Assembly (NCBI GenBank): GCA_033763575.1
Contig: JANRKF010000033.1
Coordinates: 1-64,000 of the forward strand
Origin: JANRKF01 sp033763575
GTDB taxonomy: Bacteria; Pseudomonadota; Alphaproteobacteria; Rickettsiales; SXRF01
Direction: 5' to 3'
DNA: 64,000 bases
Position 1 is the stretch's first letter. Each line of letters begins with the position of its first letter. Below, in pieces: positions 39,973 to 49,472 of the stretch. The position numbers and the translations under genes are program-made. Below the pieces are notes generated by a model. The model saw nothing but the letters and a program-made list of their open reading frames with translations, had not been told where the DNA came from and did no database searches.

Positions 39973-41214
39973 TTGTCCGTGGAACTATCGCGCCGGGAAG
40001 CATTGCTGGGAATGGTGGGAATGGCGGCGACATTTGCCGCGCCTCGCCTCGCCACTGGCAACACACTGGGCGGTGCGACGCCGCTCCCAACCCCGGAGTG
40101 GGACAACCTCAAAACGCATTTCCTGATCGACCCGAACCTCACCTATCTCAACACAGGTTCGCTGGGCGCGGTGCCGAAGATCGTGCTGGAAAAGGTCGCC
40201 GCCGAAAGCCGCGCACTGGAGCAAAATCCGGCGGATAATCAATATCAGCTATTTACTGAAAAACTATTCGCGGTAAAACGCGCAGTGGCGGATTTCATCA
40301 ATTGTAAAACCGACGAGCTGGTGATGACCGGCGGCACCACTGACGGCATGGCGCTGCTCATGGAAGCGCTGCCGCTGGAGCCGGGCCAGCGCGTGCTCAT
40401 CACCGATAAGGAATATGGCCGTATCCGCGAATATTGGGAATATTACTGCAGGCGTGCCGGGGCAACGCTCGACATCGTGAAGCTGCCATTATTGCCACGC
40501 GACGAAGCGGAAATCGTGACGCTGGTTGCTGCGGCAATCCGCCCGGAAACCCGCGCACTCTGTATCAGCCATGTCACCACCGCCAATGGGGTACGACTTC
40601 CGGTCAAAGCCATCGGTGAAGCCATCAAACACACAGACTGCCTGCTATTGGTCGATGGCGCACAGGCAGTGGGCGCTATCGAGGTGGATGTGCAGGCGCT
40701 GGGGTGCGATGCCTATGCCGCCAGCGGTCATAAATGGCTCCTGGGACCGAAAGGAACCGGCTTTCTCTATGTCGCGGAACGGGCGAAGCAATCCTTCCCC
40801 TCGCCCAAGCTGAGCGGTGGTTATGGCGACCGCGCCAACACCATCAGCGCGCAGAATTTACCGAATATCATTGGGCTGGGCGCATCCCTTGAATGGCTAG
40901 CTAAACTCGACCATGCAAAACGCCATGAGCGGCTGAAACTGTTGCGCAGCAACCTTTACAACCGGCTTGCCGCGTTGGAATGCCTGGAATTGCTTAGTCC
41001 ACCCTCGGAAAGCCCCCTTTCCTCGCCGCTGGTGGCGCTGCGGCTGCGCGATCCGGCAAAACGCAAGGGAATATTGGCAGCGGCGAGCAAAAAAGGCATA
41101 TCAGTCAAAACCATGGGTGAACAGCAGGCCGTTGATCTGCGGGTCGGCTGCCATATATATAATAACGAACAAAATATTGTGCGATTTATCGATTTTTTAA
41201 TTGAATCTTGTTAG
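39973..41214 (+). CDS. Tat-exported class V aminotransferase (cysteine desulfurase-like fold)
   Basis: A PLP enzyme of about 413 residues. After a twin-arginine signal (SRREALLGMVGMAATFAA) comes a class V fold: GGTTDGMALLMEAL, VDGAQAVGAIEVDV and the PLP lysine in ASGHKWLLGPKGTGFLY. Members related to isopenicillin N epimerase/CefD carry Tat signals like this. There is no ATG near the 5' end: TTG 39973 (AGAGGAG five bases upstream), GTG 39979 and GTG 39967 are all possible. Substrate unknown. Confidence 0.82.
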   Translation: MSVELSRREALLGMVGMAATFAAPRLATGNTLGGATPLPTPEWDNLKTHFLIDPNLTYLNTGSLGAVPKIVLEKVAAESRALEQNPADNQYQLFTEKLFAVKRAVADFINCKTDELVMTGGTTDGMALLMEALPLEPGQRVLITDKEYGRIREYWEYYCRRAGATLDIVKLPLLPRDEAEIVTLVAAAIRPETRALCISHVTTANGVRLPVKAIGEAIKHTDCLLLVDGAQAVGAIEVDVQALGCDAYAASGHKWLLGPKGTGFLYVAERAKQSFPSPKLSGGYGDRANTISAQNLPNIIGLGASLEWLAKLDHAKRHERLKLLRSNLYNRLAALECLELLSPPSESPLSSPLVALRLRDPAKRKGILAAASKKGISVKTMGEQQAVDLRVGCHIYNNEQNIVRFIDFLIESC

Positions 41215-41276
41215 TATTGAGACAGTAGTAGTGTCTAGGCAGCGCTAATGCCTGTAAAAAAAACACCAGAAAGACG

Positions 41277-41972
41277 ATGCATAAAACCAGCTCCATTAAA
41301 ATAAAAAACGGCTTTTCGCTGCTGGAACTGTCGATAGTATTGACCATCATCGGGCTGCTGGTCGGCGGTATTCTGGTCGGCAGAGCGCTGATACGCGCCT
41401 CAGAGGTTCGCTCGGTTGTGTCCGATGTCAACCGCCTCAAAACAGAAATCAGCACCTTCCGCCTGAAATACGGCACGCTTCCGGGCGATGCGATCAACGC
41501 CTCGACCTACCTTGGCGGTTCTGCCGTTAACGGCAACAACAATTCCCAGATTGATTACCTGCTCGGCCTGCCCGGCGAGGAATATTACGCATGGCAGCAT
41601 CTTGCGCTCGCCAAAATGACGGCGGGTGATTATGACGGCTCCACCACCAACCTTCCAAAGTCCAGAATCAGCAACGGTTTTTACCGCATCTCTTACCAGA
41701 CAAACGTGTATGGCAAGAGCGGCAACATGATCTCGTTCAACGCCCTGAACCAGACATTCAGCCTCGCGCATGATCCGATCCTCAACCCTGCCGACGCCCA
41801 TTCGATCGATGGAAAGCTGGACGATGGGCTAGCCGATAAAGGCCGGGTGCTGGCGTTTAATCCCGAAGGGGTTCCCGGCTGCGTCACCAACGATTACACC
41901 GCCGGTTCCGGTGACTACATCCTCACCAACAATTCGGTGCTGTGCAAAATGTTCTTCATCCTGGAATATTAG
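41277..41972 (+). CDS. type IV pilin-like prepilin
   Basis: A 231-residue prepilin. IKIKNGFSLLELSIVLTIIGLLVGGILVG is the N-methylation motif with cleavage expected after the Gly of KNG, Phe as the new N-terminus and Glu5 present. The C-terminal globular part (RLKTEISTFRLKYGTLPGD..., CVTNDYTAGSGDYILTNNSVLC) has a terminal cysteine pair like minor pilins or pseudopilins. No pilus assembly genes are adjacent; the 3' end overlaps a convergent glycosyltransferase by 17 bases. Confidence 0.88.
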   Translation: MHKTSSIKIKNGFSLLELSIVLTIIGLLVGGILVGRALIRASEVRSVVSDVNRLKTEISTFRLKYGTLPGDAINASTYLGGSAVNGNNNSQIDYLLGLPGEEYYAWQHLALAKMTAGDYDGSTTNLPKSRISNGFYRISYQTNVYGKSGNMISFNALNQTFSLAHDPILNPADAHSIDGKLDDGLADKGRVLAFNPEGVPGCVTNDYTAGSGDYILTNNSVLCKMFFILEY

Positions 41973-43965
41973 GATCTCGTCCTAATGCTCGGTAGTATAT
42001 CTCGTCATAGGCTTTCGCTGCACGAGTGATGGAATAATCATCAATAATCCGCTGCCTTCCCCTCTCCCGCCGCGCACGCTTTTCTTCTTCCGGAAGGGCC
42101 AGTATCGCCGTCCAGGCCTCGACCAGCGATTTCGGATCGTCGGTAATGCTGTAGGTGATACCCACATCCTTCAGCAGTTCCGGCATAACCCCGGTGTGGG
42201 TGGCCACGCTCAGTGTTTTGCATGCCATGGCCTCCGTGACCACAAGCCCGAAGGCTTCAAATGAGGAGTTGAGCGTATGGACATCAAGCGCCGAATAAAT
42301 ATCGGCCATATCATTGCGTATGCCCAGTATATGCACCCTGTCTTGCAATTCCAAGCTTGCGACCAGCTCTCGCAAAGCAATGTTTTCGGCCGTACGCTTG
42401 CCACAAAACAGAAAATGGGCATTCGGGTGCGACAATGAAAATAATTTAGCGGCGATCGTGAAATGCGGATGACGTTTGAGAACCGTGCCTTCGCTGGCCA
42501 TGCCGATCAGCAGCGTATCATCGCTGATTCCAAGCTCCTCCCGGATGCGTTTCCTGCCTTCGGGGCTATATTGAAACCTCTCGGCGTCAGTACCATTTTC
42601 AATGAGCGTGAGCAGTTTCTTCTTATAACCGAATTTACGGCAGGTGTCATAGGCCGGCTGTGAGCAACAGATGACGATGCGGGGGATGAAGCGCCTGAGG
42701 AAGGTCTGCTGACGCACATCGAGCGGATAAGGCGGTTCCGGGTGCACATTATGAATACCCCAGATGACCGGCTTGCCGAGCAGCTTGGCCATGATGCCGC
42801 CAGCGATATTGGACGGCGGAAGCCACGTCGTGACGACATCGGGATCGGTCTCGCGGATGAAATCAAAACATTTCCTGTAACCTTCCGGATCCCACTTCCC
42901 ATGCACCAGCTCGAAGCTTTTATAGGGGATGCCGTGTGTATGCTGAATATCAGCCAACCGCTCTCCCTGCTCAGACAGCGACAATACCATATGTTCGAAT
43001 TTTTCATTATCGCTGCTGGCAAGCAGGCTGGTCATGATGCGTTCGGCACCGCCGGCATAGAACCATTTGGCTATATGCAACACCCGTATCCTGTCTCTTG
43101 GCACCCGCAGGCGACGCAATATCCCCTGCTGTTTCAGCATACGGAAATACTGCTTGCGATCGCGATAAACATACCAGAGATACTTATGGATCAGCCGCAG
43201 GTGAATAACGCGGTATTCGGCCAGTTTTTTCTCGCCGATGCGCTGGGTGACACGCGGATCGTTAAAAACATGGTCGAACATCTTGAACAGCTCGGCGGGA
43301 TTATCCGGCACCTCAGCCGACACATTCTTGCCATGTGTGCGCAGCGACAGCAGCACCCGGTCGCCGACATAGACGATATCGCCGAGCAGCGACAGGCGGC
43401 ACCATGTCACCCAGTCTTCACCCTGACGTATGCGCTCGGGGAAATCGACTTTGGCCAACACTGCACGCCGCATACAGATATTGCCATGGGAGAACAAAGG
43501 GCTGCCCTTCAGCAGCGACGGAAGCACATCGCCGGAGACAATATGCTCCGGCGGTGGCAGGATGCTGTCCCTGATAAAAGCGCCATCCTCCTCCATCCGC
43601 ATTTTCCGCCCATACACACCGATGGCCTCAGGATGAGCGTCCATATTCTCAACCAGAAATGGAACCGCTCCCGGCAGCAGGATATCGTCGGCATCGAGGA
43701 AAATAATATAGTCGCCACGGGCGTTCATCACGCCGGTTCGCCGCGCAAGCGCCTGCCCCTGGTTCTTCTGGTGGATGAGCCGCACCTGTTTATAGGCCGA
43801 GCAAATGGCCGTGATTTCCATCTCGGCGGCGCGCTCCGATCCGTCATTCACCACCACGATCTCCAGATCATGATAATTCTGCGCGAGGACCGAGCGGATC
43901 GCTTCGTCGAGAAATTTCGAGACGTTGTAGACGGGGATGACAATAGAAACATGCGGTGTTTTCAT
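41956..43965 (-). CDS. bifunctional glycosyltransferase (GT2 + GT4)
   Basis: A 669-residue fusion. The N-terminal GT2 (GT-A fold) has VSIVIPVYNVSKFLDEAIRSVLAQ, LEIVVVNDGS and the DADD metal-binding motif near residue 92. From about residue 300 a GT4 (GT-B fold) begins, HIAKWFYAGGAERIMTSLL, and ends in NSSFEAFGLVVTEAMACKTLSVATHTGVMPELL. Two transfer steps in one polypeptide suggest consecutive sugar additions to a surface glycan. First 43% resembles the GT2 at 48495. Eight bases separate it from the upstream gene. Confidence 0.92.
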   Translation of the reverse strand: MKTPHVSIVIPVYNVSKFLDEAIRSVLAQNYHDLEIVVVNDGSERAAEMEITAICSAYKQVRLIHQKNQGQALARRTGVMNARGDYIIFLDADDILLPGAVPFLVENMDAHPEAIGVYGRKMRMEEDGAFIRDSILPPPEHIVSGDVLPSLLKGSPLFSHGNICMRRAVLAKVDFPERIRQGEDWVTWCRLSLLGDIVYVGDRVLLSLRTHGKNVSAEVPDNPAELFKMFDHVFNDPRVTQRIGEKKLAEYRVIHLRLIHKYLWYVYRDRKQYFRMLKQQGILRRLRVPRDRIRVLHIAKWFYAGGAERIMTSLLASSDNEKFEHMVLSLSEQGERLADIQHTHGIPYKSFELVHGKWDPEGYRKCFDFIRETDPDVVTTWLPPSNIAGGIMAKLLGKPVIWGIHNVHPEPPYPLDVRQQTFLRRFIPRIVICCSQPAYDTCRKFGYKKKLLTLIENGTDAERFQYSPEGRKRIREELGISDDTLLIGMASEGTVLKRHPHFTIAAKLFSLSHPNAHFLFCGKRTAENIALRELVASLELQDRVHILGIRNDMADIYSALDVHTLNSSFEAFGLVVTEAMACKTLSVATHTGVMPELLKDVGITYSITDDPKSLVEAWTAILALPEEEKRARRERGRQRIIDDYSITRAAKAYDEIYYRALGRDPNIPG

Positions 43966-43972
43966 GCGTGCA

Positions 43973-46057
43973 TTAGGCTCCCAATAACCGGCTCAACTGT
44001 TCGATTTGCCGGGGCACTGAAAAATATTTTTCTACTCTCGCCCGGCCTGCCATTCCCATCAGACGCCGCCCCGCATCCGCGAGCGCTTCCACCTGCATCA
44101 CGGCATCGGCGAGCGTTGCCGGGGCGTTGGGCGGACAGAGTATGGCACATTCCTCGCCGACCAGATGCGGAATGTCAATAAATTGAGTGGTGACGATCGG
44201 CAGCGCCATCGCCATCGCTTCTTTCAGCACCATCGGCGCGGTGTCGCGGCTGCCGTTGCCGCCCTGCCGGAACGGGGCGATCAAAGCGCGGTAGGCCGGG
44301 CCATGTTCACATAACCACGCGGAATTTTTTGCGCCGAGGAAACGAACATGCTCCTGCACGCCAAGCGTTTCGGCCAGCGATTGCAAGCTCTCACGCAGCT
44401 CGCCGTCACCCACCACATCCAGCGCCGGGCGCGATGGCTGCGGCAGCAACGCCCATGCGTGCAGCACATCGTCCAGCCCCTTGCAATCCACCATCCTGCC
44501 GACAAAAAGCCACCGCGCATGCCGCAGCGATGCATCGGCCAGCGGTGCAAAACGCCCGGTATCCACACCGCAATAAACCGTGTGGCATGGCGTTTTCGGG
44601 GAGATTTTCTGCACATCGGCCGTAATGGTCGGCGCCACGGCAATCACGGCGCTGGCCCAGCGGCATTTCAATTCAAGATCGAGCGGGCGGGCATATACGT
44701 CCGAACCGTGGCAGGTAAAGCTGACCGGAATCCCAAGCAATCTGGCCGCCGCAATCGCATAAGTAGCCGCACCCCATGCGAAATGCGCGTGCACATGCTG
44801 GCAGCCATTTGTTTTAAGATGCTCGGCCATGTGCGCTGCATGCACTAAAAAAGCCCGGAGCGGTTCGGTGGTCTGCGACAGGGCATAGGGCAGGATACGC
44901 CGGAATGTGAAAAAATATTTCCGCAGCAGCCGCGTCGATTCTTCGGAGCTGATACAAGGAAAATACAAGGTACGCGCCGCCAGCGGCGCATCCTCCGGCT
45001 GGTATTCGCCTTCCGGAGGGTGCAGCGCCACAAGCGTGACGCGGTGGCCGGCCTGCTCCATCGCCCGGATTTCCTGACCGATAAAGGTCTCCGACATCAC
45101 CGGGAAGCGCCCCAGCACATAGGCGATGCGCAGGTGGCCCTCCACACTCTTTCGTGGCTTATATTCCTGCGGCGCAAGGCGAAGCAGGCCCAGCACACGC
45201 CCGGCCATGAAGCAGCACACCATCATGGGATGCATCACCGGATGCGTACCGGACAGCGCATGACGGAACAGGCGGAAAGCATAGCGCCCGGAGTCTCCCA
45301 TGGCATGCACGACCCGGCGTATGGCATGGCCATATCCTTCCAGCATGATATCGGAGGCGGTCATGGTCGCGCCGATACGCAGGTGGCGGCGGGCAATCCA
45401 CTGCCAGCGCGCCCGGCAGGCCGGAAGGCGGCTTTCCACCACCGCCTCATGACACATGACGATCGACGCGCCATGGCGTTTCGCACGGCGGAAAAAATGA
45501 TGGTCGCTACCGCCGGTATGGGTGAAAACCGGGTCAAAGCGCAGGCCCATTTCGCGGCAGAGCCGGGTGGAGAACAGCACATTATTGGTCCATGCGCTGT
45601 CCAGCTCGGTGCCGGTGGGAGTAGGGTCCGGCGCAAAAATATCAAGCACGGAAAAATGGGCGTGCTGTTCATCAAATGTATGAACCACGCGACCCTTCAC
45701 CACCTCGGCCCGGCAGGCGACAGCACAGCGATAAAGCGCATCCAGCCATCCGGAATCGGCGATGTCGTCATCATCGATGAAGGCGATGAAATCGCTCTCC
45801 ATCGCTTCGGCAAGCGCCCGGTTGCGCGCATGCGGAATACCACGCCGTCCTTCCACCACATAACGCACGGGAAACGGCATGGCGGCGGATGAGACGGCAT
45901 GTTCCGCCGAACGGGCCGGGTCGTTATCCACCACCAGCAGCGACACATCCACCCCTTCGGGAAGCACGAGCGCCTTGAGCGAAGCAAGCGTGTGCGCCAA
46001 TGAATCGGGCCGCCCACAGGTGATGATGGCGATGGTGATCGAGGGGCGCGCACTCAT
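43973..46057 (-). CDS. bifunctional glycosyltransferase (GT2 + GT4)
   Basis: A 694-residue fusion with the same two-domain plan. GT2: ITIAIITCGRPDSLAHTLASL, LLVVDNDPA, DSDFIAFIDDDDIADSGWL. GT4 from about residue 320: LRIAYVLGRFPVMSETFIGQEIRAM, the opening of colanic-acid-type GT4 enzymes, then VHAHFAWGAATYAIAAARLLGIPVSF, and ends KEAMAMALPIVTTQFIDIPHLVGEECAILC. Its ATG overlaps the stop of the upstream GT (ATGA). Confidence 0.92.
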   Translation of the reverse strand: MSARPSITIAIITCGRPDSLAHTLASLKALVLPEGVDVSLLVVDNDPARSAEHAVSSAAMPFPVRYVVEGRRGIPHARNRALAEAMESDFIAFIDDDDIADSGWLDALYRCAVACRAEVVKGRVVHTFDEQHAHFSVLDIFAPDPTPTGTELDSAWTNNVLFSTRLCREMGLRFDPVFTHTGGSDHHFFRRAKRHGASIVMCHEAVVESRLPACRARWQWIARRHLRIGATMTASDIMLEGYGHAIRRVVHAMGDSGRYAFRLFRHALSGTHPVMHPMMVCCFMAGRVLGLLRLAPQEYKPRKSVEGHLRIAYVLGRFPVMSETFIGQEIRAMEQAGHRVTLVALHPPEGEYQPEDAPLAARTLYFPCISSEESTRLLRKYFFTFRRILPYALSQTTEPLRAFLVHAAHMAEHLKTNGCQHVHAHFAWGAATYAIAAARLLGIPVSFTCHGSDVYARPLDLELKCRWASAVIAVAPTITADVQKISPKTPCHTVYCGVDTGRFAPLADASLRHARWLFVGRMVDCKGLDDVLHAWALLPQPSRPALDVVGDGELRESLQSLAETLGVQEHVRFLGAKNSAWLCEHGPAYRALIAPFRQGGNGSRDTAPMVLKEAMAMALPIVTTQFIDIPHLVGEECAILCPPNAPATLADAVMQVEALADAGRRLMGMAGRARVEKYFSVPRQIEQLSRLLGA

Positions 46058-47307
46058 AACCAGAACCGCCTCGAATTACGCAGAAAATATTTGACGGCGA
46101 CCAGGATATCTTCATTCTCTTTTTGCCGCCACTGCCGCATCAACCATGCTTCACGTCGCCGGGAAAGCATGTTCCAGCGATCCTCATGACGCGCCGAAAC
46201 GGCCATACGGGCATTCGCATATTCTTTTTCGACCTCCCGCCAGCGGTCTTCATGTTTTTGCACTGTATCCATCCAGTCCGCATGATAGTCGTCGAGCTGT
46301 TTTTCATGCGGCCTGCGGCGCGGCAGATCTTCCATATCGATTGCCTCAAGCGCTTTCAGCACTTCTTCCCTGCGCCGGTTGTGGTGGTCGGCGGCGGCCA
46401 GTTCCCGCGCCTTGAACTCCTGCAATCTTTTCTCCAGCCACGCATCAACTTTCTCAACCTCTCCTTTATATCGATCTTCCAACAGCGCAAAAGATGCGTT
46501 CCAATCCTCTTCACGTTCCGGATATTTTTTATATCGCTTACGCAGGCCGCCGATAAAAATACACAACGCTTTCCATTTTGCGGCGATAAAACCACGGTAT
46601 TTTTTATGCAAATATAGAAGCGACCATTGGCTGCTTTGCATTCTTAACAATAATAATTCTTTTGTCACCGGGCAGGCATGGCCGGGCTCGTGCCGCACGT
46701 CCAGCCCCTTCACCAGCAACAGGTCATACCCCGCCCTCCGGGTACGGATGGATATATCGTCATCCTCGTAAAACAGGAAAAAGGCGGGATCGAAAAAACC
46801 CACCTGACGCATCTGCTGCATGCGCCACAAAGCAATCGCACCGGACACAAAGCTCGCGGAAATAATGCGTGGATTATCATAGCTCATCGGTGTTGGCAGC
46901 ACATCAATTTCGATAGCGGAACCACGCAATGCTTTTGTGGTAGGGTAATGATCGTTACCTTCGATCAGCGGCGCGATAATCGCCGCGTTCGGACAGGAAT
47001 CGGCGTATTCCAGCAGTAATTCTATCGCCTCGGAAGCAATGGTCGCATCGGGGTTGAGCAACAAGGAAAATTCCGTCGCGACCAGTTCCAGCGCCTGGTT
47101 GCAGGCGGCGGCAAACCCGTAGTTCCCACGATTATTCAGCAGCCGCACACGCGGGAATTGCGTACGCACCAATTCGAGCGTAGAATCGCCGCTGGCATTA
47201 TCGACGACGATGCACTGCGCCACACGCGGATGATTATACACACATCTGAGCGCGGCACTAATCACGTCGGCACTGTTATAGGATACGATAACGGCGGTAA
47301 TACGCAT
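46054..47307 (-). CDS. GT2 glycosyltransferase with a charged coiled-coil tail
   Basis: A 417-residue protein. Residues 1-240 are a rhamnosyltransferase-like GT2 (MRITAVIVSYNSADVISAAL, CIVVDNASGDS, LLLNPDATI, FFLFYEDDDISIRTRRAGY). The last 170 residues are a highly charged helical tail with recurring E-D-[RW]-[WY] units (REEDWNAS, LEDRYKGE, HEDRWREVE, HEDRWNMLSRRREAW). This tail is not part of the GT2 fold and could be an oligomerisation rod. I use ATG 47307, leaving 17 bases to the divergent GT; the frame opens at 47334. Confidence 0.9.
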   Translation of the reverse strand: MRITAVIVSYNSADVISAALRCVYNHPRVAQCIVVDNASGDSTLELVRTQFPRVRLLNNRGNYGFAAACNQALELVATEFSLLLNPDATIASEAIELLLEYADSCPNAAIIAPLIEGNDHYPTTKALRGSAIEIDVLPTPMSYDNPRIISASFVSGAIALWRMQQMRQVGFFDPAFFLFYEDDDISIRTRRAGYDLLLVKGLDVRHEPGHACPVTKELLLLRMQSSQWSLLYLHKKYRGFIAAKWKALCIFIGGLRKRYKKYPEREEDWNASFALLEDRYKGEVEKVDAWLEKRLQEFKARELAAADHHNRRREEVLKALEAIDMEDLPRRRPHEKQLDDYHADWMDTVQKHEDRWREVEKEYANARMAVSARHEDRWNMLSRRREAWLMRQWRQKENEDILVAVKYFLRNSRRFWL

Positions 47308-47324
47308 AAAGACAGCAGGCACCA

Positions 47325-48176
47325 ATGGGTTCAACAGTTACAGAAGAGCGCGCTCTCGTCAGCGTTATTATCCCGACCAAAAACCGGGACGCCTACTTAA
47401 GACAAGCGATCGACTCCATCTATACACAAACTTACCGGCATTTTGAAATCATAGTTATCGATGACGGCTCCAGCTATGACATAAAAGCGTCGCTTGCAGG
47501 CTACGATGACCGCCTGCACTATTACGCACAGGCAGCGCAAGGCGCCGCCGCCGCCCGCAATCACGGGCTTGCAAAAGCCAAAGGCGAATTTGTCGCCTTC
47601 CTCGACGATGATGACCTCTATCTGCCCGCCCGCCTCGAACGCAGCGTGGCGGCGATGGGTAAGCACCCGGACGCGGTGTGGCTATGTTCCGGTTTTTCCT
47701 TCATCGATGCAAAGGGCGCGCCGCTCGACCGCCCGCCGATCATCCCGCTTAAAACCGAGGTGACGCTCCATGACATCGCCATGTTCACCTTCATCAGCAC
47801 GCCCTCCGTGCTGGCGCGCCGCAAGGCGTTGCTGCGGGCGTGCGGATTCCCGGAAGGCGTCAAAGTCTCGGAGGATTACCACACATGGGCGCGGGTGCTG
47901 GCGCTTGGCAAAGGGCTGGCGCTGCCGGAGGTGCTGGTGCGCGTCCGGCTGCATCCGGGCAATACTAAGCTCCCCTGCCATGCGCTGCTGCGGGAAAATA
48001 CGCGGATTATCGATTACCTGCTCACCCACTACCAGCCAATGCTGATGCCACGGCGGCATTATATCGACAATTTATACCGGATTATTAGTGAAAACCTGCG
48101 ATATAAGCGGAAATGGCTGGCCTATGGCTGCTTCCACCTGCATCTTTTTATCAGGAGGGCCTTCGACAAGGGGTAA
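47325..48176 (+). CDS. GT2 glycosyltransferase
   Basis: A 283-residue GT-A enzyme: ALVSVIIPTKNRDAYLRQAIDSIYTQTY, FEIIVIDDGSSYD, AAAARNHGLAKAKGEFVAFLDDDDLYLP, then SEDYHTWARVLALGKG. Single domain. It is the only glycosyltransferase here on the plus strand, divergent from 46054-47307. The promoter must lie within the neighbouring gene or be very compact. Confidence 0.92.
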   Translation: MGSTVTEERALVSVIIPTKNRDAYLRQAIDSIYTQTYRHFEIIVIDDGSSYDIKASLAGYDDRLHYYAQAAQGAAAARNHGLAKAKGEFVAFLDDDDLYLPARLERSVAAMGKHPDAVWLCSGFSFIDAKGAPLDRPPIIPLKTEVTLHDIAMFTFISTPSVLARRKALLRACGFPEGVKVSEDYHTWARVLALGKGLALPEVLVRVRLHPGNTKLPCHALLRENTRIIDYLLTHYQPMLMPRRHYIDNLYRIISENLRYKRKWLAYGCFHLHLFIRRAFDKG

Positions 48177-48202
48177 TTAATAGATTTTAAACCCTTTTAC
48201 CT

Positions 48203-48231
48203 TTGTATAAAATAAGTAGATATAGTATGAT
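48203..48231 (+). promoter_or_regulatory. candidate promoter of the small peptide gene
   Basis: TTGTAT (48203-48208), 17-base spacer, TATGAT (48226-48231), 37 bases before the ATG at 48268. Confidence 0.5.
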
Positions 48232-48267
48232 AGTAGGATATAAACGGTTCAAACTCAGTTTAGAAAT

Positions 48268-48498
48268 ATGAAGCGCCGCACAAGTAAAAAAACGTCTTTC
48301 TCCGGTAAAATACGCCGCCACCGCCTGCCGCTTGCACTGCTGGTCGCGCTGTTTGGGTTCTGCTCGGATATTGGCGTGCGCCTCGGCATCTGGAGCAGCA
48401 ATAATAACGGCGTCAGCGAAAGCGGACTGCTGCCGTATGAGAAACCCAACTTCCGTGCCTTCAGCGATATTTTTATCAGCGACGCTTTCGCGTCTTAA
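48268..48498 (+). CDS. small basic peptide of unknown function in the glycosyltransferase cluster
   Basis: A 76-residue product. Very basic start (MKRRTSKKTSFSGKIRRHR), a hydrophobic stretch LPLALLVALFGFCSDIGV, then RLGIWSSNNNGVSESGLLPYE and an acidic/aromatic end (FSDIFISDAFAS). The layout (basic leader, short helix, Ser/Asn/Gly patch) is compatible with a signal-anchored small protein or a modified-peptide precursor. No family recognised. It has its own candidate promoter and overlaps the end of a convergent GT2 by four bases. Confidence 0.6.
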   Translation: MKRRTSKKTSFSGKIRRHRLPLALLVALFGFCSDIGVRLGIWSSNNNGVSESGLLPYEKPNFRAFSDIFISDAFAS

Positions 48499-49382
48499 GC
48501 CACCTCACCTGAATCATCGAACGCGGAAAGCGGCAGCGTAACCTGCCGGAAATGGTGCGCGGCTTTTTCGGCTTCGCCATTCGCAGCATAGGCGCTGGCG
48601 AGATAGGTATGGATCCGGCACAGGCATTTTTCCTTTAGCTCGCGGCATTTTTCTTCACCCAGCGCCTGCGAAAACACAGGATGAGCATGGATGGATTCAT
48701 AGGCTGCCAGAATCAGCTCCGGATTTTCGATACCTTGTGCCGAGACATTTTTTCCATGCTTGCGCCGATGCAGCACCACGCGGTTGCCGGCCGGAATAAT
48801 CGTACCCACCAGCGCCAGGTGGCACCACAACACCCAGTCCTCTCCGACCGTCAGATGGGTGTTTTCTACGTCCAGTTTTTCCAGCGCCGCCTTGCGAATA
48901 ATGATCGAGCCGTTACAGAAGGGAAGCTTCCGCTCCAGCAAAAACTCCAGCACCCGCGCCCCGGAGACAATCCTCGCATCGGCAGGCATGATACCGCCGG
49001 TGAGACGCCCTCCTGCATCCATCATCTGCACCCGGCCATAGGAAGCGATCGCATCCGGGTGCTCACGCAACGCCCCAACCAGGAAACCGAGTGCGCCGGG
49101 TTGCAACACATCATCTGCATCAAGGAAAAACACCAGCTCCCCGCTGGCATTCGCCACACCAAAATTCCGCGCCGCCGCCGCGCCGCCATGCGGTTGCTGC
49201 AGCAATTTCACCAAAGGATAGCGCTGGCAGATCGAGGCGATGACAGCGGCATTTTCCGGCGACGAACCATCATCCACCACCAGCACCTCCTTATCGGCAT
49301 AGTCCCCGCTGGCCGCAGATTGCACCGCTTCTTCAAGGAAGGCGGTGATTTCATATACCGGAATGATAATTGAAACATGCAT
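48495..49382 (-). CDS. GT2 glycosyltransferase
   Basis: A 295-residue GT-A enzyme: MHVSIIIPVYEITAFLEEAVQSA, KEVLVVDDGSSPE, GELVFFLDADDVLQPGAL, VGEDWVLWCHLALVG. It ends with a helical segment like tetratricopeptide repeats (CRIHTYLASAYAANGEAEKAAHHFRQV). It resembles the N-terminal domain of 41956-43965 (shared GEDWVxWCxLxLxG and HGKNVSA motifs), so the two are probably paralogues. ATG 49382 is the first family-consistent start. Confidence 0.92.
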   Translation of the reverse strand: MHVSIIIPVYEITAFLEEAVQSAASGDYADKEVLVVDDGSSPENAAVIASICQRYPLVKLLQQPHGGAAAARNFGVANASGELVFFLDADDVLQPGALGFLVGALREHPDAIASYGRVQMMDAGGRLTGGIMPADARIVSGARVLEFLLERKLPFCNGSIIIRKAALEKLDVENTHLTVGEDWVLWCHLALVGTIIPAGNRVVLHRRKHGKNVSAQGIENPELILAAYESIHAHPVFSQALGEEKCRELKEKCLCRIHTYLASAYAANGEAEKAAHHFRQVTLPLSAFDDSGEVA

Positions 49383-49472
49383 GGAGTGGAGGCTCCTCAA
49401 AACGTGGGCAGTTGATTTAAACACCCGGTATGCTACATGAGCGGACAGGTTTTATCAATTTACAGAGTCGCA

